Assembly: GCA_041740495.1 (NCBI GenBank)
Contig: JBGSLW010000095.1
Coordinates: forward strand, 1 to 37,364
Direction: 5' to 3'
Source: JANMEB01 sp041740495
GTDB taxonomy: Bacteria; Planctomycetota; Planctomycetia; Pirellulales; Pirellulaceae
DNA length: 37,364 bases
The translations under genes and the position numbers were made by a program. Position 1 is the first letter of the stretch, and every line of letters starts with the position of its first letter. The notes below the pieces were generated by a model. The model was not told the DNA's origin. It saw only the letters and a program-made list of their open reading frames with translations, and did no database searches. Shown in pieces: positions 24,628-32,832 of the stretch.

Positions 24628-26445
24628 GTGTTGGTAGGCCCTGTCTTTACGCGTGAAGCAATCACGGCGCCGCGTCGCCCTCGGTTTTACGTGCAGCGCA
24701 GCGTGTACGCGCTGGCATTGCTGCTGCTGGCCTGCACCGCCTGGATGGTGGTCAGCGGCACTCAACTGATCCGCAACGTGGGGGACCTGGCGGCGTTCGG
24801 GAACTTGTTGTTCCGGGTGTTGGCCCCCCTGCAGATGGCGTTGATGATGTTCCTGGCGGCGATCCAAAGCGCCAGCGCGATCGCGATCGAGAAAGACCGG
24901 AAGACGCTGATCCTTTTGCTGATGACGCGGCTCTCGAATCATGAGTTGGTGGTCGGCAAGCTACTGGCCAGCTTGTTGAACATTCTGGTGATGCTGCTGA
25001 CCTCGCTCCCAATTTTCATGCTGATCGTCGCGTTTGGGGGGACATCGTTTGCCCAGGTCGGCTGGGCGTTTGCCGTAACCGGCGCGACGGCGCTCGCGAC
25101 GGGAAGCTTGGGGACGACGATCGGGTTGTGGCGGGAAAAGACCTTTCAGGCGTTGGCGCTCGTCCTACTGCTGATCGTCTTTTGGATCGGGGCCTGGGAG
25201 GCGGTCGGCATGCTGCCGGGCGGCTGGCTGGGGATGCCGGCCGCGCAATGGGCGGCGATCATGAGTCCGATCGAGGCGATGCGGGCCGCCGTCCGTACGT
25301 CGATCGATCGGAATTGGCAAACGCAATTGGCGCCGCACGTGCTGGTGATGTTGGGCGTCGCGGCGGCGGTCGCCGGGATCGGCATCTGGAAAGTTCGCCG
25401 CTGGAATCCCAGTCGCGATGTGCGACCGGGTCAGGCGGAAGGCATGACCGCGGGAGGAGATGTCCACGGCGCCGAAGCCTCGGTCGCTTCGCTCTCCGAT
25501 CGGCAGGTGGGGCATGTCGACGACCGGCGGCGGCGAGTCGACACGCGTTCGCGCACCGTGGGCATGAACCCGGTGTACTGGCGCGAGACGCGGACGTGGG
25601 CCTATGGCAAGAAAATCGTGTTCATTCGTGCAGCCTATTGGTTGATGGCGGCCTGTGTCGCCTACGGCCTGTACTGGACAATCCAGCAGGATCCCACCGC
25701 GCTCCTCCGCTCGAGCGCCGAAGATCTGTCGCCGACCGCGCGGTTGTTGAGCGCGTTCCTGCTGTTGAGCCTGGTGATCGTCAATGCCCTGGCGGTGACG
25801 TCGATCACCAGCGAGCGGGACGGGAAGTGCCTGGACCTGTTGATGGTGACCGATCTCTCGCCGCGCGAGTTTCTGTTTGGCAAGTTGGGGGGCGTGCTGA
25901 CGATCTCGCTCGATTCGATCCTGTTGCCGCTGCTGATGTTTGGCTACCTGTGGTGGGTGCGCGTGGTCTCGCTGGAGAACTTGTTGTTCCTGGCAGTCGG
26001 TTGGCTGCTGTTGAACGTGTTCTCCGGGATGCTGGGGATCCATTGCGGGATGATGTACTGGAGTAGCCGTCGGGCGATCGGCACCAGCCTGGGGACCGTC
26101 TTTTTCTTGTTCCTGGGCGTGGCGACCACCATGGTCTTGCTGATCAACTTTGCCGGAAACATGGAAGCCCAGCTGCCGCCGTTCCTGGCGTTCATCGTCG
26201 GCGGCGCCATCGGATTGTACGCGGCGATCGGGGCGCGAAACCCGTCCGCCGCGATGGTCTTAGCGACCACCGTCTTGCCCGTGGCCATGTTCTATTCGGT
26301 CACCAGCCTGCTGCTGGGCCGCTACCTGTCGGTGTTCCTGGTGATGGCGTCGGCCTACGGCTTCGCCACCCTGGCGATGATGATCCCGGCGCTGGGGGAA
26401 TACAACATCGCCATGGGTCGCAGCAAAGTGACCGAAGATGAGTAG
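24628..26445 (+). CDS. ABC-2 type permease, large two-part form
   Basis: 605 residues from GTG at 24628, with AAGGAG nine bases upstream. There are two similar halves, each with about six hydrophobic helices, separated by a hydrophilic loop (residues about 255-310). Both halves contain the ABC-2 hallmark: IEKDRKTLILLLMTRLSNHELVVGKLL in the first and SERDGKCLDLLMVTDLSPREFLFGKL in the second. This indicates a fused, internally duplicated permease. No ATPase gene is adjacent, so the partner is encoded elsewhere. The substrate is unknown. The gene ends one base before the convergent beta-propeller gene. Confidence 0.85.
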   Translation: MLVGPVFTREAITAPRRPRFYVQRSVYALALLLLACTAWMVVSGTQLIRNVGDLAAFGNLLFRVLAPLQMALMMFLAAIQSASAIAIEKDRKTLILLLMTRLSNHELVVGKLLASLLNILVMLLTSLPIFMLIVAFGGTSFAQVGWAFAVTGATALATGSLGTTIGLWREKTFQALALVLLLIVFWIGAWEAVGMLPGGWLGMPAAQWAAIMSPIEAMRAAVRTSIDRNWQTQLAPHVLVMLGVAAAVAGIGIWKVRRWNPSRDVRPGQAEGMTAGGDVHGAEASVASLSDRQVGHVDDRRRRVDTRSRTVGMNPVYWRETRTWAYGKKIVFIRAAYWLMAACVAYGLYWTIQQDPTALLRSSAEDLSPTARLLSAFLLLSLVIVNALAVTSITSERDGKCLDLLMVTDLSPREFLFGKLGGVLTISLDSILLPLLMFGYLWWVRVVSLENLLFLAVGWLLLNVFSGMLGIHCGMMYWSSRRAIGTSLGTVFFLFLGVATTMVLLINFAGNMEAQLPPFLAFIVGGAIGLYAAIGARNPSAAMVLATTVLPVAMFYSVTSLLLGRYLSVFLVMASAYGFATLAMMIPALGEYNIAMGRSKVTEDE

Positions 26446-26446
26446 T

Positions 26447-27748
26447 CTAGTTCCCGATGCAATACAACGCGCGGTTCGTACGAACGAACATCCGGCCTTC
26501 GCTGATCGCTGGGGTGGCATTGAAGGGTCCCGGGTCGTCGCCAAATTTTCCCGTTCCGACTTGTTCGTAGCGGTCACCGGTTTTCACCACAACGGCCTGA
26601 CCGTTGCGGGGGATCACGATGATGTGATCGCCGGAGGCGACCGCGGAAGCGTAATCGCCGGCCGGGCCGCGTCGCTGGCCAGGTTGTTCCGCGGCGCCGA
26701 TCCGCTCCTTGTAGACTTCCGCGCCGGTGCTGCAATCGACGCAGGTGACGATTCCGCGGCTGCTCCAGACCAGGCGCCCGCCGACGGCGATCGGAGTCCC
26801 GATCCCTGCCTGCAAGGGCGCTGACCAGGCGAGGTGGGTTGACGTGACATCCCCCTTGCCCCCGCACCGCACGGCGATCCCGAGTCCTCCGCGGCCTCCC
26901 ATCGCGTACACCACCCCTTGGGCATAGGCCAGGCTGGGGCAGACCGTGTTGGTGATGGGGGACTCGACGAACCACAATTCCTTGCCGCTGGCGGGATCGA
27001 CCGCAAAGATCTTCTGGGGGATACTGAACACCAGTTCAGTATGTCCGTCGACCTCGGCCAACACCGGCGTCGACCAGGTATTGGTGAAGCCATCGTTCTC
27101 CACCTGCCAGACTTGTTCGCCGGTTGATTTTTTCAAGGCGACGATCTTGTGACCGACGATCCCGGCGTTGACGATCAGCAAATCGCCGACCAGAACCGGG
27201 CTGGAACCATCCCCCCATTTGGCCGGATCGGAGAAGTCCCCCAGGTGTTTTGTCCAGAGTTGTTTCCCTTCCAGGTCGAAGGCAACCACGCCGGTCTTGC
27301 CGAAGAAGCAGAAAACATGCTGGCCGTCGCTGGTGGGTGTGCTGCTGGCATATCCGTGCTCGGTGATAAAGCCTTTGTATGGATCTTCGTCGGGCGACGC
27401 AGCGACGTCGGATTTCCACAATTGCTTGCCGCTGGCGGCGTCGAAGCAGACCAGCGAGCGAACGAGGTTCTTGATGTCCCCCGGTTGCTGAGCGTCCAGC
27501 CCGTACCCGGAATAGCAGGTGACCAGGACCTTGCCGTCGACCACGATCGGTGACGAACTGCCGAAGCCAGGGAGATCGGCTTTCCAAGGCATGTTCTCGG
27601 TCAGCGACCAACTCGACGGCACCGCTTTCCCCGCAGCGATTCCGCTGCCATTGGGCCCGAGAAAGCGAGTCCAGTCATCGGCCGGACCCGGAGAGCAGAC
27701 AAACGAGACGGCGACGCAGGCGACAAGTGAAAAAGATAAGCGGGTCAT
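26447..27748 (-). CDS. Exported PQQ-like beta-propeller protein (BamB-like repeats)
   Basis: 433 residues, ATG at 27748 with AAGGAA upstream. A signal peptide ends near PADDW. The mature N-terminus DWTRFLGPNGSG is the motif seen on many planctomycete outer-membrane or periplasmic propellers. Repeats with the pattern (A)aD-sGK-lW follow: FDAASGKQLWKSD, FDLEGKQLWTKHLGD, LKKSTGEQVWQVEND and VDPASGKELWFVES. These make an eight-bladed quinoprotein-like propeller. No PQQ-binding cysteine pair or catalytic aspartate is obvious, so a binding or scaffold role is more likely than dehydrogenase activity. Confidence 0.88.
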   Translation of the reverse strand: MTRLSFSLVACVAVSFVCSPGPADDWTRFLGPNGSGIAAGKAVPSSWSLTENMPWKADLPGFGSSSPIVVDGKVLVTCYSGYGLDAQQPGDIKNLVRSLVCFDAASGKQLWKSDVAASPDEDPYKGFITEHGYASSTPTSDGQHVFCFFGKTGVVAFDLEGKQLWTKHLGDFSDPAKWGDGSSPVLVGDLLIVNAGIVGHKIVALKKSTGEQVWQVENDGFTNTWSTPVLAEVDGHTELVFSIPQKIFAVDPASGKELWFVESPITNTVCPSLAYAQGVVYAMGGRGGLGIAVRCGGKGDVTSTHLAWSAPLQAGIGTPIAVGGRLVWSSRGIVTCVDCSTGAEVYKERIGAAEQPGQRRGPAGDYASAVASGDHIIVIPRNGQAVVVKTGDRYEQVGTGKFGDDPGPFNATPAISEGRMFVRTNRALYCIGN

Positions 27749-27890
27749 GGCGCAGTTCCTTGGGTGGTTTCCAAACGAATTAGGGCGAGTCGAGTCCGCC
27801 GGGGGGGATTCGCACGTCCTGAGCGATCGCGCATTGTACACGCGCACCGGAAATTCGCCTGCGCTGGGAGGAGTTCCAAGGTCGAGGAAA

Positions 27891-28275
27891 GCGAGGGGAG
27901 GGCGCGCCGGCAGCCAGTCCTTCGTCCACGAAAAAACAAGCCGACGCTGCTCTGTTCAATCGGGAGTTGTGTTTGAACAGGAGGGAACGGAGATAACGGA
28001 GGAGAATTGTTTGGAAAAAACTCCGTTTCCGCGGTCGGCTCCTGTTCGAATGGAAAAGTTTGAAGATGGCGGTTGGGGATGGCTCTCGCAGAGGCGCTGA
28101 GGCGCGGAGGAGGGAGATGGGGCAACACTAATCTTCGCTAATCCGCGCTAATCAAGATGGGTGGGGAAGGGACGGAATGGCGTTGAGAGTTGTCGGAGTA
28201 GTCCGTTGCCGCGATTCGAATTCTGCATCGTCCCAACGTCTGGGATTAGCGCCGATCAGCGGAGATTAGCGTTCC
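27891..28275. repeat. Composite intergenic repeat, copy 1
   Basis: About 385 bp, homologous throughout to 31982-32378. It has three parts: a GAGGGGAGGG...GCAGCCA segment, a palindromic part (GAACAGGAGGGAACGGAGAT returning as CTCCTGTTCGAATGG), and an inverted element bounded by CGCTAATCCGCGCTAATC and GATTAGCG. No coding frame is conserved between copies. The 27749-28300 spacer holds no gene. Confidence 0.8.
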
Positions 28276-28300
28276 GGGTAAGCCGATGGTAGCCGGGTCG

Positions 28301-29296
28301 TTATTCGTTTGCGAGATCGACTCCGCGAGAACTCGCCAAAGCGTTTGCAATCTCTGGCGCAATGTCGCGTGACAGCATTCGAGTCGAACAGTCAGCGAGC
28401 ACCGCGCTGGCGCCGCTCGGGTGTCTCGAACAGGGCTCTCCATTGGTATTGCCAATGTTGATGACTCGTCCTTCGACTTCGCGCATATTTCCAATGCGAA
28501 GACCACCCCAAGAATGATGGTAGCTCTTCGTGGAGGGGGCGCCAAAACTCCGCAAGAGCACAATCGGGGGGCCAACCGCTAGAACGCCGAATCGTTCCTT
28601 TGCAAAGGAATTGATTTCTACTTCAGAATGTCCTCCATCCAAGATTCTGGTGTTTCCAATTGATTCCCAAAACAGCAATGTGTTCGAAAGTCCGTCGTGG
28701 ATCCTAGCGGGGGTTTCCTTGGGCAAACTGCTCCGGCTGATTTGAACCCCAATGGGTCCGTCATACAGCGACGGATTCTTGCGAATGTCGTGAATCGGCG
28801 CGTACCCACCGTTTCCAATGTAATCACATGTTGCTGTGCGCAGGCCCGGAACGGCCGGTCCGGAAAACACGGAGGCGATTTCCGTCAATACTGCAGGCGG
28901 TCCGCTTGCCGAAGGGCAATGAAGCTCCTGGGCTGGGTCGACCAGCATCGGCACATTCTTCAAGTCGTGCGTCGTGTGGACGAGGCGAAATACGGCAGAA
29001 CGGCTGCTTTCTTCCGTGAAGTCGAGCAACTGAACGAATAATCCGCGGTCTGCATGATACTCTGGCGAATCGGGCGGGGCATTGAACCAAGGACCTGGCA
29101 AATAGCCATGAGAATTCTCGAATCCCATCGCCGCGAGGCCCAGTTGCCGCAAGTTGTTTTTGCACTGGCTAGCGCGGGCCGTTTCGCGAATGGACTGCAC
29201 TGCAGGGATAAGCATTCCCGCAAATATGCCAACAATCCCGATGACGACTGCCAGTTCGATTAAGGTAAGACCCTGGCGGCGTGGTGGCATCTTCAT
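28301..29296 (-). CDS. DUF1559 prepilin-like protein
   Basis: 331 residues, ATG at 29296 with GAGGAAAA upstream. The prepilin N-terminus MKMPPRRQGLTLIELAVVIG carries the G-L-T-L-I-E cleavage site and hydrophobic helix, followed by the DUF1559 sequence IPAVQSIRETARASQCKNNL and RQLGLAAMGFENSHGYLPG. The C-terminal hallmark is SRHPSGASAVLADCSTRML. DUF1559 proteins are greatly expanded in planctomycetes and are thought to be pseudopilin-like surface or secretion components; their function is unknown. The start overlaps the stop of the upstream gene by four bases (ATGA). Confidence 0.93.
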   Translation of the reverse strand: MKMPPRRQGLTLIELAVVIGIVGIFAGMLIPAVQSIRETARASQCKNNLRQLGLAAMGFENSHGYLPGPWFNAPPDSPEYHADRGLFVQLLDFTEESSRSAVFRLVHTTHDLKNVPMLVDPAQELHCPSASGPPAVLTEIASVFSGPAVPGLRTATCDYIGNGGYAPIHDIRKNPSLYDGPIGVQISRSSLPKETPARIHDGLSNTLLFWESIGNTRILDGGHSEVEINSFAKERFGVLAVGPPIVLLRSFGAPSTKSYHHSWGGLRIGNMREVEGRVINIGNTNGEPCSRHPSGASAVLADCSTRMLSRDIAPEIANALASSRGVDLANE

Positions 29297-30396
29297 TTTT
29301 TTCCTCGCGCTATGATTCGTTGAATACCGAACCCAAGTAGTAGGATTATGGCCCCAAAAAGTGAATACCGTAGCCACTTCGGCCATCCCCACAAAACGCC
29401 ATCTGGCTCGGAAAATCCATAGTAGGAAAGTCGAAATCGACTCTCGCTGGGGGCATCGAAACGATACTTGATGTTACTGGCAACAAGGGGTGGATATCCG
29501 GGGGAAATGCCACCCCCCGGGTTTTCAATCTCGAAACGATCGACGAACGGTCTGCCGTTTATCGCTGCGTAGCTCCAAACCGCGGAGATCCCTGTGGGTC
29601 CGAGGTCTCCGGCCGCGATTTCCACCGACTCCCCAGCTTGTTGACTGGCCATAGCCGAGAACGCCTTCGCATCCTGTTCAGACAATTGAATCGTTGGCAA
29701 GTCAAAAGCCATTTTCGTCGGCAGCCAGAACTTGGAACTATCCAGGGTCATCTGCCCGGATTCTGGGAAGCCTGACTGACTTGGTTTTATCTCGAACTCG
29801 ACATGCACCAACGCAGGATTGGCGGCGTCAACCGTCGTGTTCGTCACACGGAATGTTGCGCCGATCTTTTCGAACCACAGTAACGACTCCCAGGAACCAG
29901 GTATGACGCAAAACCCAAGATACGACCCAAAGGTAGTTGCCGTTCGCTGACGAACGGGCACGGGCTTCGGGGTCAGGCTTAAATCCGTGATCCTCGGCTT
30001 GCCTGTTTTCCTGTTGGAGACCGTGAATGAATATTTGGCATTCACTGCAATGGCGTAGTTCGAACCATTCTGGTCAGATACGAACAGATCGCCTTTCTTG
30101 TACCAAGTGGTGACGCGAGGCTCGAGTTCATCCTTGGCGGACGTTGATGTGAATTCGATATTGGCTTCGACTCCCACCACGTCGAATCGGTTATAGTAGT
30201 CGCGCCACGCATCGAACGCTGTCTTGGGAAATCCCTGGAGTAACGTGGTCGTGGACGAACTTTGCGCATTTGCCTGGCCGCAGACGACAATGGCTAGTGA
30301 AAGCGCAAGAATGCTGGCAATCATCCAGTTGGGTCGTCTCAGCCAGTGTACCGTTGCACGACAACTGTCCCGAACGTTGAAGACGTACCTGGCCAT
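29293..30396 (-). CDS. Hypothetical exported protein with C-terminal membrane helix
   Basis: 367 residues, ATG at 30396 with AAGGAA ahead. A long N-region precedes a signal or membrane helix (MIASILALSLAIVVCGQANA). The body is beta-rich and extracytoplasmic (VVGVEANIEFTSTSAKDELE, LVHVEFEIKPSQSGFPESGQ). A C-terminal helix (YSLFGAIILLLGFGIQRII) and a basic tail follow. I do not recognise a domain. It overlaps the DUF1559 gene by four bases, so the two are co-translated and probably work together at the cell envelope. Confidence 0.7.
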   Translation of the reverse strand: MARYVFNVRDSCRATVHWLRRPNWMIASILALSLAIVVCGQANAQSSSTTTLLQGFPKTAFDAWRDYYNRFDVVGVEANIEFTSTSAKDELEPRVTTWYKKGDLFVSDQNGSNYAIAVNAKYSFTVSNRKTGKPRITDLSLTPKPVPVRQRTATTFGSYLGFCVIPGSWESLLWFEKIGATFRVTNTTVDAANPALVHVEFEIKPSQSGFPESGQMTLDSSKFWLPTKMAFDLPTIQLSEQDAKAFSAMASQQAGESVEIAAGDLGPTGISAVWSYAAINGRPFVDRFEIENPGGGISPGYPPLVASNIKYRFDAPSESRFRLSYYGFSEPDGVLWGWPKWLRYSLFGAIILLLGFGIQRIIARGKK

Positions 30397-30441
30397 GTTG
30401 GCGTTCCTTCATATTGTTAGCAGGATCTTAACACCTGCTGT

Positions 30442-30699
30442 CTATTGGCATCGGCACAAGGTCGGCGGATTCTGCTCTTCAAGATTGGTGGAGCAATAGC
30501 AGCCCCAACATCCCGGTGCGCCCCAGTCGCTTTGGGAGCACCCAGTACCGATCGGGTTGCAATGCCAAAACGTCCATCCTTGATGGACGTAGGGTTCTGG
30601 TGTGCGATTGCTGCACGCGAACTCATTCTCATCGCAGGCACCACCGAGAAGAATGGCCGAGTACTGAAGAATGGCCGAGTACTGAAGAATACAAAATTG
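30442..30699 (-). pseudogene. Cysteine-rich small protein remnant
   Basis: An open frame of 85 codons between stops at 30702 and 30442, with ten cysteines and several tryptophans: GGACDENEFACSNRTPEPY, HQGWTFWHCNPIGTGCSQSD and APGCWGCYCSTNLEEQ. There is no ATG, GTG or TTG in the frame. Its 5' part contains an 18-bp tandem duplication (30649-30688) that may have destroyed the true start or shifted the frame. The stop lies 45 bases before the next gene of the same strand, fitting a leading gene of that operon. The composition is unlike random sequence, but the gene may be decayed or use a start I cannot see. Confidence 0.4.
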
Positions 30700-30818
30700 T
30701 CAATGCGGCATTATGTCGCTGGCCAATCGGCTTGTCAAGTAGTATTCGGCATTTTTTAGGCGTGTTAAATCGTGCACATTTCGGCAGCGTGGATCGTGAA
30801 AAACAAGCCGGAAAATGG

Positions 30819-31062
30819 TTACAGCTTCGCGAATGCGTCGAGGGCTCTGCGGAAATGCTCGTCGCTGAGGGCGGCGGAGACTTGGACGCGGATGCGAGCT
30901 TTGTCGTTTGGGGACAACCGGGAACCCGAATCCGATCACCATCACCCCCTTTCGAAGAGCCGGGCCGATTTGCGGATCGATTCGGCTTCATCTCCGATCA
31001 TGATCGAGATGATCGCATTCGGAGAAAGGTGGCAATGGAAGCCCAGTTTTGCTAGCCGATGT
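30819..31062 (-). pseudogene. Decayed 3' fragment of a second kbl gene
   Basis: This segment aligns along its whole length to the 3' end of the intact kbl (32833 to about 33076), including the stop codon. It encodes LGFHCHLSPNAIISIMIGDE and KSARLFE, then a one-base deletion puts it out of frame; after a compensating insertion it resumes as ARIRVQVSAALSDEH and RRALDAFAKL-stop. It lacks the first four-fifths of the gene. The differences are mostly silent or conservative, so it looks like the relic of a diverged paralogue and not a fresh copy. Confidence 0.88.
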
Positions 31063-31145
31063 GGGCTGTTTGCCGTACGGACAAAGGGTTCGGGGTTCGT
31101 TTTGAAAACGACCCCCGGACCCTTTTCTGTCCAGCCGCAAACGCA

Positions 31146-31308
31146 GCGAAGGGCGGGGACGCTGGTTGCCAGTCCTTCGACCAAGAACAAGTCGAGCGGA
31201 CGCGGCTTTGTTCAAACGGGATCTGTGTTGGAACAGGAGGAAACAGAGATAAGGGAGGGGGGTTTTTTTGGAAAAACTCCGTTTCCTCAGTTCCCCCCTG
31301 ATCGAAAC
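31146..31308. repeat. Composite intergenic repeat, partial copy
   Basis: Shares the first two parts of the composite repeat with 27891-28275 and 31982-32378 (GCCAGTCCTTCG, then GGAACAGGAGGAAACAGAGA and AACTCCGTTTCCTCAGTT) but lacks the CGCTAATC part. The remainder of 31063-31406 holds no gene. Confidence 0.65.
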
Positions 31309-31406
31309 GAGGGATCATATAATGGCTGACGCGTTGTGCACTGGTGCACAACTCGCCGGGTCATTCCACAAGTCCACGCCCGCCCGTTCGGATAAAGGAA
31401 CATCTC

Positions 31407-31886
31407 ATGTTTCCTCAGTGGCATCAGATTTCATTTCGCAACGACACCGTAAAGCATTATTTTTCAACCGTGGGTCAGGGGGCGGTTTTTTCCAATGGAA
31501 CGAACCGGTCACCCATTCTGAAAATCGGTCGGGACAGCATTTGGATCGATCTCGGTCATCCACCACAACACGTGGGCCACGAATTGACGCATCTGGTTCA
31601 ACAAATCCGCGAAACCAATCCCAATCGCGCCGATCTGATCGCAATCGTGCCCGCAAAACAGCCTGGCTTTTCGATTCTATCGAACGGAAACGGAGCTGTT
31701 GCGATCCTGATTGGGTTGCTAGTGCCTGCCGTGCAAAAAATCAGTGAAGCCAGCGCCCGGAATAGAATGTTGCTGGAGTTGAGCCTGAAGCCTGGCGGCG
31801 TCGCGGTCATGCCAGCGCCCGCGCCCGCGCGTCATTATACGGGCGGTCGTTTTGCGCTCGATCTCGGGGGTCATAATCTCGGATAA
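31407..31886 (+). CDS. Orphan small protein with HExxH motif and a hydrophobic PAVQK segment
   Basis: 159 residues from the ATG at 31407 (AAAGGA upstream). Residues 53-66, PQHVGHELTHLVQQ, contain HELTH, a zinc-metallopeptidase motif in the setting (H-E-x-x-H-x-V-Q-Q) seen in DUF4157/eCIS-core proteins. The active third ligand is not evident. Residues 97-119 (GAVAILIGLLVPAVQKISE) strikingly resemble the helix of DUF1559 prepilins (LLLPAVQKVREA) but lack the GxxxE cleavage site. A Pro/Ala-rich linker and a glycine-rich tail end the protein. No known family covers the whole length. It lies in a repeat-filled accessory segment and may be a small toxin-like or mobile gene; that is speculation. Confidence 0.55.
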   Translation: MFPQWHQISFRNDTVKHYFSTVGQGAVFSNGTNRSPILKIGRDSIWIDLGHPPQHVGHELTHLVQQIRETNPNRADLIAIVPAKQPGFSILSNGNGAVAILIGLLVPAVQKISEASARNRMLLELSLKPGGVAVMPAPAPARHYTGGRFALDLGGHNLG

Positions 31887-31981
31887 CGACCGATCCATTC
31901 CAGGCCATTTTGGCGAGTACTGGCGTATCGATGTTTGGACGCCTTTTTTGTGTAACCCTCCCCCTGGGCGGGTCGAGCGCA

Positions 31982-32378
31982 GCGAGGGGAGGGGGCGTCG
32001 GCAGCCAACCCTTCGTCCTCAAGAAGGCTCTTTTTTTTTGCACGAGTGGGCTACTGGCATGGGAATTGTGTTTGAACAGGAGGGAACGGAGATAACGGAG
32101 GGAGATTCGTGCAGAAAGGACTCCGTTTCCTCAGTTGCCTCCTGGTCGAATGGAAAAGTTTGAAGATGGCGGTTGGGGATGGTTCCCGCAGAGGCGCTGA
32201 GACGCGGAGGAGGGAAAGATGGGGGAACACTAATGGACGCTAATCCGCGCTAATCAAGATGGGCGGGAAAGGGACGGAACGCTGGGAAGAGTCGTCGGAA
32301 TAGTCCGTTGCTGCAATTCGAATTCTGCATCGTCCCAATGTCTGGGATTAGCGTGGATCAGCGTAGATTAGTGTTCAA
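31982..32378. repeat. Composite intergenic repeat, copy 2
   Basis: Nearly collinear with 27891-28275 in the same orientation. Its last part (CGCTAATC element) is the first unit of the 192-bp tandem array that follows. The two copies bracket about 3.7 kb of accessory genes as direct repeats. Confidence 0.8.
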
Positions 32379-32765
32379 CTCTCTCCGATTCGTGCGAGGA
32401 GTCGTCGAAATCGGGGGAACACTAATGGACGCTAATCCGCGCTAATCAAGATGGGCGGGAAAGGGACGGAACGCTGGGAAGAGTCGTGGGAATAGTCCGT
32501 TGCCGCAATTCGAATTCTGCATCGTCCCAATGTCTGGGATTAGCGTGGATCAGCGATGATTAGTGTTCGACTCTCGCCGATTCGTGCGAAGAGTCGTCGA
32601 AGTCGGGGGAACACTGATCTACGCTAATCCGCGCTAATCAAGATGGGTGGGGAAGGGACGGAATGGCGTTGAGAGTTGTCGGAGTAGGCCATTGCTGCAA
32701 TTCGAATTCTGCATCGTCCCAATGTCTGGGATTAGCGTGGATCAGCGGAGATTAGTGTTCGACTG
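32221..32765. repeat. 192-bp tandem array, nearly three units
   Basis: GGGGGAACACT begins units at 32221, 32413 and 32605, an exact 192-bp period. Each unit carries an inverted element starting AACACTAATGGACGCTAATC and ending GATTAGTGTT, around a core with AATTCGAATTCTGCATCGTC. A solitary copy is at 28122-28275. No reading frame is kept in the array. It fills the spacer before the 3' end of kbl. Confidence 0.9.
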
Positions 32766-32832
32766 TCGCCGATTCGTGCCCGTGGTCGTCTGCGCAGGAG
32801 TGCCCCATCACGGGGGCCTTCGTTGCGTGCGG

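Noticed and set aside
30417..30644. 75-codon minus-strand ATG frame in the same place as the Cys-rich frame
   Set aside because: It has no coding character; the overlapping frame with ten cysteines and paired tryptophans is the more protein-like one.
32221..32765. Possible insertion sequence in the 192-bp array
   Set aside because: No transposase frame is present and units are too short; it is kept only as a repeat array.
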